DNA of 36,316 nt from an uncultured Collinsella sp. (lineage in GTDB: Bacteria > Actinomycetota > Coriobacteriia > Coriobacteriales > Coriobacteriaceae): assembly GCA_902472315.1 (NCBI GenBank), contig CABRNM010000018.1, positions 1 through 36,316 on the forward strand, in the 5' to 3' direction. Positions 24,656 through 33,533 of this stretch are shown piece after piece; the first letter of the stretch is position 1, and every line of letters starts with the position of its first letter. Below the pieces are notes generated by a model. It was not told where the DNA came from. It searched no databases and worked only from the letters and a program-made list of their open reading frames with translations. Both the position numbers and the translations under genes were made by a program.

Positions 24656-26086
24656 ATGGCATCGAAGAACCTTTTGCCCGTCGTCGCACTCTGCGGCGCG
24701 CTCGCAACCGGAACGCCTGTCGCCGCTTGGGCGACTCCCGCCATGGCAGACTCCTTACCAGCAGCCCTAAGTTCTGCACCAAATCCGTCGAGCGCCATTG
24801 CGTGCAAGCGTTTTTCGATCGCACAAGCCGCGATCTCAACCTCGGGATGCCTTCGTCGTAATACGGACGGCTCGATAGTCGTGGATATCAAGCGTTCGAA
24901 CAAGGCAAACGGCTCCCAGACTGGGTGCGCCGTCTGCACGTGGCGCTCGGTTGTGCTCGATGCGGATGGCGATCCATGCAATTTAGAGCTGCGCATCGAC
25001 ATCGCTTCGGTCGATGACTCGGCGAACGGAGCGAAGGTCGCCTTCGACGGTACGTTTTTCGAGAAAGGAGGCGGTATATGTCTGGGCTGCGCCGCCGCGA
25101 ATGCAGACGACACGCAGCCCACCCTCTCATTCACGGCATCGTTGCGGCTGACCAAAGCCGGCACCGATGCCATCGCGGCGGGAGAAGCGTCCCTGCTGTT
25201 CTACGCCGTCAGCGCCAAAGACACAGACGCTCATTTCGAGAAGCCAGCCGGATCACTCAGTCTTACACGAGGGATAGAGGCAGGCCCTATTGAAATCGAT
25301 GCCCACGCGCAAAGCAGGCAACGCATTCTTGCCGACCCGGCGCTTCTCGAAATGGAGTGGAACGGATCCGGAGCCATCGGAATTCTCCCCTCCGCGCTTG
25401 ACGCCAAGACGCTCCCCCCAAACGACGAACCCATCAACGCAACCATACAAGAAGAGAGCGCGGACAAAGAAGCAGGTGCGGGCGACACGCCGTCGCCGAC
25501 AAACAGCGTCCCAGCTTCTTTCGAAGCGCCGAATGAGCCCGCTGCCGATCCAAACGATCCCGAGCTCGCGGACAGTCTGGGGCTTGCTGATCCTCAAGAG
25601 ATCGATGAAGGTAACTGCTGCGTGCTTGCCGCGCTCGACCACACGGAGGTCATCGACGCTGCGGACATCGAAGTTGCCGCCGCCAATCAGCCCGTCCGCA
25701 AGTCGGCTATCATCGCATTTCCTGAATCCATCGAAGTCGTCTTTTTGCCATCGGGCGAGGTCGTGGCCCCAACGCTGCTCACCTTGTTGGGCGCCAAGAA
25801 TACTCGAAACGAAATTAAAAAGGTCACGGTTGTCGACCCTGCAACCACCGCCAAGCTGCGTCTATACGCCGTTGCTCCAGACGGAGGCAAGACCTTGGAA
25901 TTCGATGGTGACACACTCCTAGCCTGGCGACGTCTGGACATTATGCAAGACGTCTCGTATCAGATCGAACTCGAAGGGTTTGATCGTGCCCGCGATGCCA
26001 ATATCATCGCCGCGGCTATTGAATCCCCGCAGCGGCTTATGACACTGCGCTTTGAATACTATCCCTATGTCCCGACAACCACCTGA
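24656..26086 (+). CDS. Secreted Cys-rich protein with C-terminal surface domain
   Basis: This 476-residue protein has a signal peptide (cleavage after AMA at about 31). The N-terminal half is a beta-rich domain with many Cys residues, including GCAVC and CLGC pairs; a NCC motif lies near residue 320. An acidic Pro/Glu/Ala linker covers about 245-310. The C-terminal domain from about 350 starts AIIAFPESIEVVFLPSGEVVAPT and parallels VPTVIPFVAKADGTLQGPS of the 199-residue protein, suggesting a shared fold. There is no membrane anchor or sortase motif. AAGGAG lies 5 nt before the ATG, 18 bp after the LAQTG gene, so it closes the operon. No known family was recognised. Disulfide or metal binding by the Cys pairs is possible. 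Confidence 0.78.
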   Translation: MASKNLLPVVALCGALATGTPVAAWATPAMADSLPAALSSAPNPSSAIACKRFSIAQAAISTSGCLRRNTDGSIVVDIKRSNKANGSQTGCAVCTWRSVVLDADGDPCNLELRIDIASVDDSANGAKVAFDGTFFEKGGGICLGCAAANADDTQPTLSFTASLRLTKAGTDAIAAGEASLLFYAVSAKDTDAHFEKPAGSLSLTRGIEAGPIEIDAHAQSRQRILADPALLEMEWNGSGAIGILPSALDAKTLPPNDEPINATIQEESADKEAGAGDTPSPTNSVPASFEAPNEPAADPNDPELADSLGLADPQEIDEGNCCVLAALDHTEVIDAADIEVAAANQPVRKSAIIAFPESIEVVFLPSGEVVAPTLLTLLGAKNTRNEIKKVTVVDPATTAKLRLYAVAPDGGKTLEFDGDTLLAWRRLDIMQDVSYQIELEGFDRARDANIIAAAIESPQRLMTLRFEYYPYVPTTT

Positions 26087-26204
26087 GGCTTAAATGCTGC
26101 GCATCATTCCTAATACCACTTATATAACGTATTAGATGGGTTGCGATGTGCCTCGCATTTCGTTCTGCTACGATTGCCACGTTGGCATCAATACAGGAGG
26201 GCTC

Positions 26205-26921
26205 ATGCCGGGCTTGGGAACAATCATCAACGTTGTGCTTTTAGTTGCGGGCGGTCTTTTAGGATTAGCGGGCGGCCGCTTCATTACACCGCGCATCCAA
26301 GACACGCTCATGAAAGCATCGGGGCTGTGCGTCCTGTTTATCGGCCTGGGCGGCACCATGCAAAAGATGCTCATCATCGATGGAAAGGCGCTAGCGACCA
26401 CCGGTACCACCATGCTCATCGTCTCATTTGCACTCGGTTCGCTCATCGGCGAGGCCGTCAACTTGGAAGCCGCCATCGAGAACCTTGGCGAATGGCTCAA
26501 GCGCAAAACCGGCAGCGAGGGCGATAACGAGTTCACCAACGCTTTTGTCTCGACTTCACTCACCGTGTGTATCGGCGCCATGGCCATTGTGGGATCGATC
26601 CAGGACGGTCTGCTCGGTGACTGGTCAACGCTTGCCCTGAAAGGCGCATTGGACTGCATCATCGTCTGCACCATGACGGCGTCGCTTGGCCGCGGCTGCA
26701 TTTTCTCCGCCCTGCCCGTCGCCGTGTTCCAGGGGACGATCACGTTGTTTGCCGGCGCGCTCTCCCCCATCATGACCACAGCAGCCCTCAACAGCCTTTC
26801 GCTCGTAGGCTCCATGCTCATCTTCTGCGTCGGCGTCAACCTCATCCGTCCTCAGACCTTCCGTACGGCCAATATGCTCCCCTCCGTCGTCATCGCCGTC
26901 ATCTACGCCCTCCTGTTCTAA
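26205..26921 (+). CDS. DUF554 family membrane protein
   Basis: The 238-residue product has about seven hydrophobic segments. It matches the DUF554 (YdfK/YqgA) pattern: PGLGTIINVVLLVAGGLLGL at the start, SGLCVLFIGLGGTMQ, ALGSLIGEAVNLEAAIENLG and the conserved FVSTSLTVCIGAMAIVGSIQDGL. Function in this family is unknown; transport is suspected. ATG at 26205 with CAGGAGG 4 nt upstream is preferred over the earlier in-frame ATG at 26136, which would add a non-homologous extension. A short AT-rich stretch (TTATATAACG, about 26118) could be its promoter. It appears to be separate from the surface cluster. Confidence 0.9.
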   Translation: MPGLGTIINVVLLVAGGLLGLAGGRFITPRIQDTLMKASGLCVLFIGLGGTMQKMLIIDGKALATTGTTMLIVSFALGSLIGEAVNLEAAIENLGEWLKRKTGSEGDNEFTNAFVSTSLTVCIGAMAIVGSIQDGLLGDWSTLALKGALDCIIVCTMTASLGRGCIFSALPVAVFQGTITLFAGALSPIMTTAALNSLSLVGSMLIFCVGVNLIRPQTFRTANMLPSVVIAVIYALLF

Positions 26922-27008
26922 ATCTATCAACGCAGCGGTATCTCGAACACCTGTTTGATGCTGTGCTATGATATGAGGTCACCGTAGCTGCGTTCGAGAG
27001 GAGGAGCG

Positions 27009-28769
27009 GTGGCCGACCAGGACATCAAGATGCTCATCGAGCGCATTATGGCCGAGGCCCGGACCCATCAGTCCGCTCGCTTCTCACATGAGGTCTACGC
27101 AGACGAGCCGATTCTCAAGACCGGCCGACAGATGCAGAACTTCCTCCCCGACCAGTACCGTAAAATGCGCGAGATATCGCGCTGGCAGGATGACCCCAAG
27201 GGCGGTGCGGGCCGCTGGCTTTCGGAAGCCGAGCTTTTTTACCGCCAGGGCCTGCTGATGGCCGACTTTGAGGATGACTGTCCCTACAACGGCACCTTTA
27301 AGTCGTACTTTCCCACCTACAACGCCATGAGCGATCGGCAGCTGCGCGGCTATTTTACCTGGCGCGCCCAAGTGCGCCGCGGAACTGTCGAGGAAACGTC
27401 TACGTCCTTTGCCTTTCTGTATCTCTATGAGCTGATTTGCGGCATTGGCGTAGATAATCCACTCGATGGTTTTAACAAGATCAAGGCTTTTTGGGATGCC
27501 TATCGCGCCTTCGAGCCCGGCATCGACCGGTTTGCGCGCGTGTGGTTGCAGGATTACGCCGTATTCCATGGGCTCGACCCCAAGCTGCTTCGCGACTCTA
27601 AAACCGTCATGTTCGATAACGACCTTATCGAGCTGCGACGCGCGGCACGAGACCTTGTACCAGCACCGGCACCGTCCGGCCAGACCCCCAAGCGTCGCAA
27701 AACCTCCGAGCCCACGCTCCCCCTTCCGCCCGATGAGGTGCGCGAGGAGCGACTCATGGCCGCCATCAACGCCCTCTCCACATACAACCTAAGTAACTCG
27801 CGGCTCGACCGCAGCCACCACCGCGATCTGCGTCACGTGGCATGCGCCGTGTATGTCCGCATGGCGCGCTACTATGACACGCACCGAAAGACCGGCATCG
27901 TGGCGAGTTTATTTGGGGAGGAGACGGCCATGCCCTACACCATGTTTGCCTCGGCCGTATTCTTTGCGCCCGAACGCCACGAGGACTGCGAATACCGCCT
28001 GGATCCTATCCATATCTACCGTTGCCAAAACGGCTTTTGGGAATGCATGCGTATCCATGGTAGTAGGCAAAAGAGCAGCAAGCTCGGTGAAATGATGCGC
28101 GCCTGCGACCAACGCCTGCGTCTGGCGTTGGATCCCACCCATCCCCTTAAGGAAGAAAAGGTCCCCAAATATCTGGCCAAGATTATCGATGACGAGATTG
28201 TGGCATGGCTCTCGTGGGACGCCGCACACCAGCCCGTCAAGATCGATATCGATCTGAGTCAGCTGGGGCACATTCGGAGCACCGCTGCGCAAACGCGCGA
28301 AGCGCTTTTGATCGACGAAGAGCGCGAGGACGACGCATCCGCAGAAGCCGAGGCAGCGGACTCAGGGCAACCGGAAGCCGAGCCCGTAGCCGACGCGATT
28401 GTCGAACCGGTCGTGGCACCCATTCGGCAGGACTTGACCGACGAGCCGACTATATCCACCGAACAGTTTGGTGTCGTGGCACCGCTTCTCGCGCCGACGC
28501 CCGCGTTCGCAGCTGCTGCGCCCGCTGACGCCACAAACGAACTCGCGCCCGCCGCAGATGCCTTCCTTCGCGCACTGCTCGAGCAAAACGCAGTACAGGC
28601 GGAATCGGCGGTAGCGCAATCGGGGCAGAGCGAGGACATGCTCGTCGATACCATCAACGAGGCGCTCTTTGACCTGGTGGGCGACACCGTAATTGAATTT
28701 AGCGCGGCAGGGCCGCAGATTATTGAGGACTACGAAGCAGACGTGAGAGGATACCTAGACCATGAGTGA
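27009..28769 (+). CDS. TerB_N/TerB_C domain protein
   Basis: The 586-residue product has a TerB_N domain at about residues 30-210 (YFPTYNAMSDRQLRGYFTWRAQVRRG, FLYLYELICGIG) and a TerB_C domain at the C-terminus (LVDTINEALFDLVGDTVIEF, IEDYEADVRGYL). A low-complexity Glu/Ala/Pro linker (about 440-520) joins them; a canonical central TerB core was not recognised. Such proteins were linked by genome-context studies to tellurite-resistance-related stress and DNA-processing systems. Start is GTG at 27009 after GAGAGGAGGAG. A TATGAT box at 26967 may be its -10. Its end overlaps the next gene by 8 nt (ATGAGTGA), so it is coupled to the ATPase. It probably acts as a sensor or adaptor of the cassette. 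Confidence 0.88.
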   Translation: MADQDIKMLIERIMAEARTHQSARFSHEVYADEPILKTGRQMQNFLPDQYRKMREISRWQDDPKGGAGRWLSEAELFYRQGLLMADFEDDCPYNGTFKSYFPTYNAMSDRQLRGYFTWRAQVRRGTVEETSTSFAFLYLYELICGIGVDNPLDGFNKIKAFWDAYRAFEPGIDRFARVWLQDYAVFHGLDPKLLRDSKTVMFDNDLIELRRAARDLVPAPAPSGQTPKRRKTSEPTLPLPPDEVREERLMAAINALSTYNLSNSRLDRSHHRDLRHVACAVYVRMARYYDTHRKTGIVASLFGEETAMPYTMFASAVFFAPERHEDCEYRLDPIHIYRCQNGFWECMRIHGSRQKSSKLGEMMRACDQRLRLALDPTHPLKEEKVPKYLAKIIDDEIVAWLSWDAAHQPVKIDIDLSQLGHIRSTAAQTREALLIDEEREDDASAEAEAADSGQPEAEPVADAIVEPVVAPIRQDLTDEPTISTEQFGVVAPLLAPTPAFAAAAPADATNELAPAADAFLRALLEQNAVQAESAVAQSGQSEDMLVDTINEALFDLVGDTVIEFSAAGPQIIEDYEADVRGYLDHE

Positions 28770-30066
28770 TACCGCATCCGCAGCACCCCGCGTGCCCAAG
28801 CGCGTCGCTGCCGTCATTCTCAACTCGCTCAAGGGCGGCGTGGTCCCGCGCATCGGCCTTCCCTACATTACCGTAGGGCGCGAGGTCGAGATCCGCGCCC
28901 TGCTCACCGATCTGAGTCTCATCGCCGACGGTGGGGCGAGCTTCCGCTTCCTGGTCGGTCGCTACGGCGCCGGCAAGAGCTTTTTGCTCCAAACCATCCG
29001 AACGCATGCCATGGGCGAGGGATTCGTCGTCGCCGATGCAGACTTGTCCCCCGAGCGCCGTCTGCAGGGCGGGCAGGGGCAGGGCCTTGCCACCTACCGC
29101 GAGCTCATACGCAATATATCGACCAAGACGCGCCCCGAGGGCGGTGCGCTCAACCTTATTCTTGATCGCTGGGTCGCCTCGTGCGCCGACGTCGACGAGT
29201 CGGTCGTCAATGCCCAGCTGGCCCCGCTCGAGGAGATGGTCCACGGCTTCGACTTCGCCCGCATGCTCCGACGCTATCGCACGGCCGTATCCGAAGGCGA
29301 CGAAGAGGCCATGAGCCGCGTGACCAAATGGATCCGCGGCGAATACCGCACCAAGAGCGAGGCTCGCGCCGAGCTGGGCTCCTCGACCATCATCAGCGAC
29401 GACGACTGGTACGACTACGTTAAGCTCATCGCGCGTTTTTTGGTCTGCAGCGGCTACAAGGGTATGTTGGTGCTCATCGACGAGCTCGTGAATCTGTATA
29501 AGATTCCCAACGCCATCACGCGCCAGTACAACTACGAGAAAATCCTGACCATGTACAACGACACACTCCAGGGCAAGGCGCAGTATCTGGGCATGATTAT
29601 GGGCGGCACGCCAACCTCCATCGAAGACCGCCGCCGCGGCGTGTTCTCCTACGAAGCTCTGCGCAGCCGACTCGCTCAGGGTCGCTTTGCGCGCGAGGAC
29701 CTTAAGGACATGCTCGCGCCCATCATCCGTCTGCAGCCACTCACCTACGAGGAGCTGCTGGTGCTGATCGAAAAACTCATGCAAATTCACGCCGGCTACT
29801 TTGGCTGGACGCCCACGCTTACCGAGAACGACTTGGTGGACTTCCTCAAGATCGAGTTCGGTCGCGTGGGAGCCGACACGCATCTGACGCCGCGTGAAGT
29901 CATTCGTGACTTTATCGAGCTGCTCGACATCCTATGCCAAAACCCCGACGCCAACGTGGCCGAGCTGCTGCAAAGCGTCGGCGGCGACGCGCTGGCGCCG
30001 GCAGCCGCAACAGGCGACACCGATACCGCAGGCGGCGACCGTAACTTCGCCGAATTCACCATCTAA
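28762..30066 (+). CDS. BrxD-like (DUF2791) P-loop ATPase
   Basis: The 434-residue ATPase belongs to the DUF2791/BREX-BrxD type. It has GREVEIRALL before Walker A GRYGAGKS (66-73), ADLSPERRLQG-like sequence after it, Walker B GMLVLIDE (234-241), and the conserved GTPTSIEDRRRGVFSYEALRSRL. In type 2 BREX phage-defence islands BrxD is encoded with the helicase BrxHI, and exactly such a helicase follows here. However, PglX methylase, PglZ and PglY/BrxC are absent. It is therefore probably a motor or loader in a smaller DNA-processing module. The start overlaps the TerB gene by 8 nt. The last 40 residues are Ala/Asp-rich and disordered. Confidence 0.88.
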   Translation: MSDTASAAPRVPKRVAAVILNSLKGGVVPRIGLPYITVGREVEIRALLTDLSLIADGGASFRFLVGRYGAGKSFLLQTIRTHAMGEGFVVADADLSPERRLQGGQGQGLATYRELIRNISTKTRPEGGALNLILDRWVASCADVDESVVNAQLAPLEEMVHGFDFARMLRRYRTAVSEGDEEAMSRVTKWIRGEYRTKSEARAELGSSTIISDDDWYDYVKLIARFLVCSGYKGMLVLIDELVNLYKIPNAITRQYNYEKILTMYNDTLQGKAQYLGMIMGGTPTSIEDRRRGVFSYEALRSRLAQGRFAREDLKDMLAPIIRLQPLTYEELLVLIEKLMQIHAGYFGWTPTLTENDLVDFLKIEFGRVGADTHLTPREVIRDFIELLDILCQNPDANVAELLQSVGGDALAPAAATGDTDTAGGDRNFAEFTI

Positions 30067-30099
30067 CCTGCCAAAAAGGGACAGGTTTATTTTGGCAGG
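30067..30099. repeat. Palindrome in the cassette between ATPase and helicase
   Basis: CCTGCCAAAA (30067-30076) pairs perfectly with TTTTGGCAGG (30090-30099) around a 13-nt loop, beginning directly after the ATPase stop. In the transcript it could act as a weak terminator or a processing hairpin before the helicase. It resembles intergenic dispersed palindromes. Confidence 0.75.
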
Positions 30100-30182
30100 C
30101 TCTATCTGGGCAAACGTTGAAGCAGTAATGCAGCAAGCCACTGCCCGCCGCGTTGAGAGATTCGCTTTTGAAAGGAGGCCCC

Positions 30183-32627
30183 GTGAACGCCTTTGACCGC
30201 TACGCCCCGTTTATCCAAGACTTCATCTACTCCCACGATTGGGAGAGCTTGCGCTCTATCCAGGTTGCGGCAGCTGATGCCATCTTTAACACGCAAGATA
30301 ATGTGCTCCTGACGGCATCCACGGCTTCCGGCAAAACCGAGGCAGCCTTCTTTCCCATCCTGACCGATTTTTGGGAGAACCCGCCCGCGAGCGTTGGCGC
30401 CCTCTACATCGGCCCCCTCAAGGCACTCATCAATGATCAGTTCGTCCGTCTCAATGACCTGTGCGAAGAAGCCGACATCCCCGTCTGGCACTGGCATGGC
30501 GACGTCTCACAATCGCACAAGGCAAAACTCATCAAAAAGCCGAGCGGCATCCTACAGATTACGCCTGAATCGCTCGAGGCGCTCCTAATTCATAAGCACA
30601 TGGCGATTCCTCGTATGTTCTGCGACCTGCGCTATGTGGTTATTGACGAAGTCCATTCGCTCATGCGCGGCGACCGCGGCGGGCAGACGCTCTGCCTTAT
30701 CGAGCGCCTCTCGCGCATGGCGGGCGTGCAGCCCCGCCGCATCGGCCTTTCGGCCACCATCGGTGACCCCGAGCGTACGGGCGCCTTTCTCTCGCAGGGA
30801 ACGGGACGCGACTGCGTTATCCCCCGTTTTGAGGAACCGCGTCGCGTATGGCGTATCTCCATGGAGCACTTCTACAACTCGGGTCCACAGGCGCAGCAGC
30901 GGGGATTCGAGAGCATGGGTCCTCAAGAGGCCGAAGTGCTTGCGTGCGAGCGCATCGAGGCGGCGGCATCCGCGGCACTGCCCGCCGGCGCCCAAGACAT
31001 GCGTCACAGCGGACAGCTCACACACGAGGAGCGCCGTCAACGTCGCGAGCGGGCACGGGGCAAGGCCGCTCCCAAGGACCGCCGAACTTCCTCGGCCCCC
31101 GAGGGCGAAGTCGACATCCCACGAGCGACCGAGCAGGCGCTTCTCAACCCCACCGACACGGCGCCCGACAACGCCGACCCCGGTATGGGCTATATCTTTG
31201 AGCATACGCGCGGCCGCAAGTGCCTGGTCTTTGCCAACTCGCGCGAGGAGGCAGAGGCCGTGTGCTCCATGCTGCGCAGCTACTGCGAAAGTCGACACGA
31301 GCCCGACCGCTTTCTCATCCATCACGGCAATCTTTCGGCATCGCTGCGCGAGACGGCCGAGGAGCTCATGCGCGACGAGGAGCAGGCGCAGACAACCGTC
31401 ACCACCTCTACGCTGGAGCTCGGTATCGATATCGGCCGCCTGGAGCGCGCCTTCCAGATTGACGCGCCGTTTACCGTCAGCTCCTTTTTGCAGCGCATGG
31501 GGCGCACAGGCCGTCGCGACCTTCCGCCCGAGATGTGGTTTGTCATGCGCGAGGAAGAACCCGAGCCGCGCACGATGATGCCCGAAACCATTCCCTGGAA
31601 GCTCCTGCAGGGTATCGCGCTCGTACAACTCTATCGCGAGGAAAAGTGGGTCGAGCCGCCCGAGCTCGATCGACTCCCCTACAGCCTGCTCTATCACCAG
31701 ACTATGTCGACCCTCGCCAGCACCGGCGAGCTCACGCCGGCCGAACTAGCCCAGCGCGTGCTCACGCTCAGTTATTTCCACCGTGTCTCGGCAGACGATT
31801 ACCGTGTGCTGCTACGTCACCTCATTAAGATCGACCATATCCAGGTCACCGAAGGTGGCGGGCTCATCGTGGGTCTCGCGGGCGAGCGCATCATCAACAA
31901 CTTTAAGTTCTACGCTGTGTTCCAGGAAAACGAGGAGTTCACCGTTCGCAGCGAATCGGCCGAGCTGGGCACGATTGTTAATCCGCCCCCGCCCGGTGAG
32001 CGCATCGCCATCGCCGGACACTGCTGGATTGTCGAGGAAGTGGACTGGAAGCGTCACACTATCTTTGCCACGCAGGTCAAGGGCCGGGTACCGGCCTACT
32101 TTGGCGACTGCCCCGGCGACATCAATACACACGTACTCGAGCGCATGCGCAAGGCGCTCAACGAGCACGCGACATATCCGTACCTCATGGGTAACGCACG
32201 GGCCCGCTTAGCGCAGGCTCGTCATACGGCCAAGCTTTCGGGCGCGGGAACTAAGCCGCTCATCAACCTGGGTGGCGACACCTGGGTGCTCTTCCCCTGG
32301 CTGGGCAGCTACGCCTTTTTGGCGCTCGAGCGCATGCTCAAGATTAAGTGTGCCGCTGAACTGGGCCTTCGCGGACTCGACCCGTCACGTCCGTACTTTA
32401 TGCAGTTTAAGATGAAGGCCGACGAGGAGACGTTCTTTGAGGTGCTCGCCGCCGAGGCCGAGAAGGACTTCGATCCCATCGAGCTCGTCTATCCCGGCGA
32501 GGTGCCTTACTTTGACCGCTACGACGAGTTTGTTCCCGAAGAGCTCGTGCGCAAAGGCTTTGCCGAAGGCGTGCTCGACATCGAGGGTATGAAGCAGCGC
32601 GTCCTCAGCTGGCGCGACCACGCCTAA
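30183..32627 (+). CDS. Lhr-like/BrxHI-type DEVH superfamily 2 helicase
   Basis: The 814-residue helicase has motif I TASGKT (47-52), motif II DEVH (155-158), motif III SAT (190-192), a hydrophilic linker (about 235-340, GQLTHEERRQRRERARGKAA), and motifs V (STLELGIDIG, 409-418) and VI (QRMGRTGRR, 437-445). A winged-helix/Lhr-type region follows, with a C-terminal extension. It is an ATP-driven nucleic-acid translocase of the Lhr family, shorter than the canonical Lhr (about 1,500 residues) and like BrxHI of BREX type 2. GTG at 30183 with AAAGGAGG 4-5 nt upstream is the start; the 30153 frame start is not favoured. It follows the ATPase by 116 bp with an intervening palindrome, and is convergent with the speE-like gene. 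Confidence 0.9.
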   Translation: MNAFDRYAPFIQDFIYSHDWESLRSIQVAAADAIFNTQDNVLLTASTASGKTEAAFFPILTDFWENPPASVGALYIGPLKALINDQFVRLNDLCEEADIPVWHWHGDVSQSHKAKLIKKPSGILQITPESLEALLIHKHMAIPRMFCDLRYVVIDEVHSLMRGDRGGQTLCLIERLSRMAGVQPRRIGLSATIGDPERTGAFLSQGTGRDCVIPRFEEPRRVWRISMEHFYNSGPQAQQRGFESMGPQEAEVLACERIEAAASAALPAGAQDMRHSGQLTHEERRQRRERARGKAAPKDRRTSSAPEGEVDIPRATEQALLNPTDTAPDNADPGMGYIFEHTRGRKCLVFANSREEAEAVCSMLRSYCESRHEPDRFLIHHGNLSASLRETAEELMRDEEQAQTTVTTSTLELGIDIGRLERAFQIDAPFTVSSFLQRMGRTGRRDLPPEMWFVMREEEPEPRTMMPETIPWKLLQGIALVQLYREEKWVEPPELDRLPYSLLYHQTMSTLASTGELTPAELAQRVLTLSYFHRVSADDYRVLLRHLIKIDHIQVTEGGGLIVGLAGERIINNFKFYAVFQENEEFTVRSESAELGTIVNPPPPGERIAIAGHCWIVEEVDWKRHTIFATQVKGRVPAYFGDCPGDINTHVLERMRKALNEHATYPYLMGNARARLAQARHTAKLSGAGTKPLINLGGDTWVLFPWLGSYAFLALERMLKIKCAAELGLRGLDPSRPYFMQFKMKADEETFFEVLAAEAEKDFDPIELVYPGEVPYFDRYDEFVPEELVRKGFAEGVLDIEGMKQRVLSWRDHA

Positions 32628-32654
32628 GACCAGTCTTTTTTGGGACGGGGAGAC

Positions 32655-33533
32655 TTACTTGTCGTGAAGGACGGTACCGAGGAAGTCGGTGTCGAAGGGC
32701 ACAGCTTCGGCAAAGGCGTAGTCGCCGTCGCTGGCGATGAGCAGATAATTCTCCTCGCCGCCGAACTCTGCATCGCCACATGGGACCACCCAAGCATGGT
32801 CGAACACCTCAAGCGCCGTGGCGGCACAGTCGCGCAGGAACGTCACATCGCTCCCCTCGTTTGCACTCACGATATTGGCAACGTAGACGCCACCGACATT
32901 TAGGCTGCCCCGCACCAAACGCAATGCCTCAACCGTCGCCAGCTCGCGTACGGGCTCGGCACCGCCAAAGCAATCGCTCACGACCACGTCGTAGCGACGA
33001 TGGCCCACGCTCGTCACACCCAAATACGAGCGAGCCTCAGCGGTTATCACCCGCAGGCGATCGCCCGCCGCGCGCTCCAGCTCGTCTAGGTAGAACCAGC
33101 GGCGCGCCAGGCGCGTAATCTCTCCGTCATACTCGATGACGTCCATGCGCAAGCCCTCGTGCGACATCAGCGCGAACTTGGGATAGGCAAACCCGCCGCC
33201 ACCCAGCACAAGCATGCGGTTGATGCCGTGACCATAAGCATCGCGCATCGCATCCTCGGACTCAAACACGTCGTCAAACGCACGATAGTACGCAAAGACG
33301 GGCTCCGCCCAACGCTCACCAACGTAGCTTGCGCTTTGGTAGACGCCGCCTTGCACCAACACGCGAATCTCATCGCCGTCCCCATCGTGCACGCGTTTCA
33401 CACGCGCCAACCCATTGCGGGTTCGCGCAACCTGCAGACAGGCAGCACGAACAGCGACAGCGGCCGCACCAAGCGCCGCGGCTCCCAGAGCAACGCCGGC
33501 AACGACGCCGGCAGAAACACTCGGCTTGTTCAT
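32655..33533 (-). CDS. Spermidine-synthase-like protein, membrane anchored
   Basis: This 292-residue protein has an N-terminal hydrophobic Ala/Val segment (about residues 6-32), then a Rossmann methyltransferase-type fold. The nucleotide-binding loop is MLVLGGGGFAYPKFAL, followed by VIEYDGEITRLARRWF and RYDVVVSDCFGGAEPV. In true spermidine synthases the last segment is D-x-x-D-P for amine binding; here it reads DCFGG, so the polyamine site seems lost. It is likely a spermidine-synthase-like protein of unknown reaction. Its ATG immediately follows the elp3 stop (TAGATG), so the two are translated as a pair. The 27-bp gap to the convergent helicase has no clear terminator. Confidence 0.85.
   Translation of the reverse strand: MNKPSVSAGVVAGVALGAAALGAAAVAVRAACLQVARTRNGLARVKRVHDGDGDEIRVLVQGGVYQSASYVGERWAEPVFAYYRAFDDVFESEDAMRDAYGHGINRMLVLGGGGFAYPKFALMSHEGLRMDVIEYDGEITRLARRWFYLDELERAAGDRLRVITAEARSYLGVTSVGHRRYDVVVSDCFGGAEPVRELATVEALRLVRGSLNVGGVYVANIVSANEGSDVTFLRDCAATALEVFDHAWVVPCGDAEFGGEENYLLIASDGDYAFAEAVPFDTDFLGTVLHDK

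Noticed and set aside
26943..26998. TCTCGAAC / GTTCGAGA half-sites before the TerB gene
   Set aside because: Only 8 bp pair over more than 40 bp spacing; likely chance, although a regulator site cannot be ruled out.
27009..32627. Complete BREX system
   Set aside because: Only the BrxD-like and BrxHI-like parts are present; PglX, PglZ, PglW/PglY and a BrxC-like ATPase are absent from the window.
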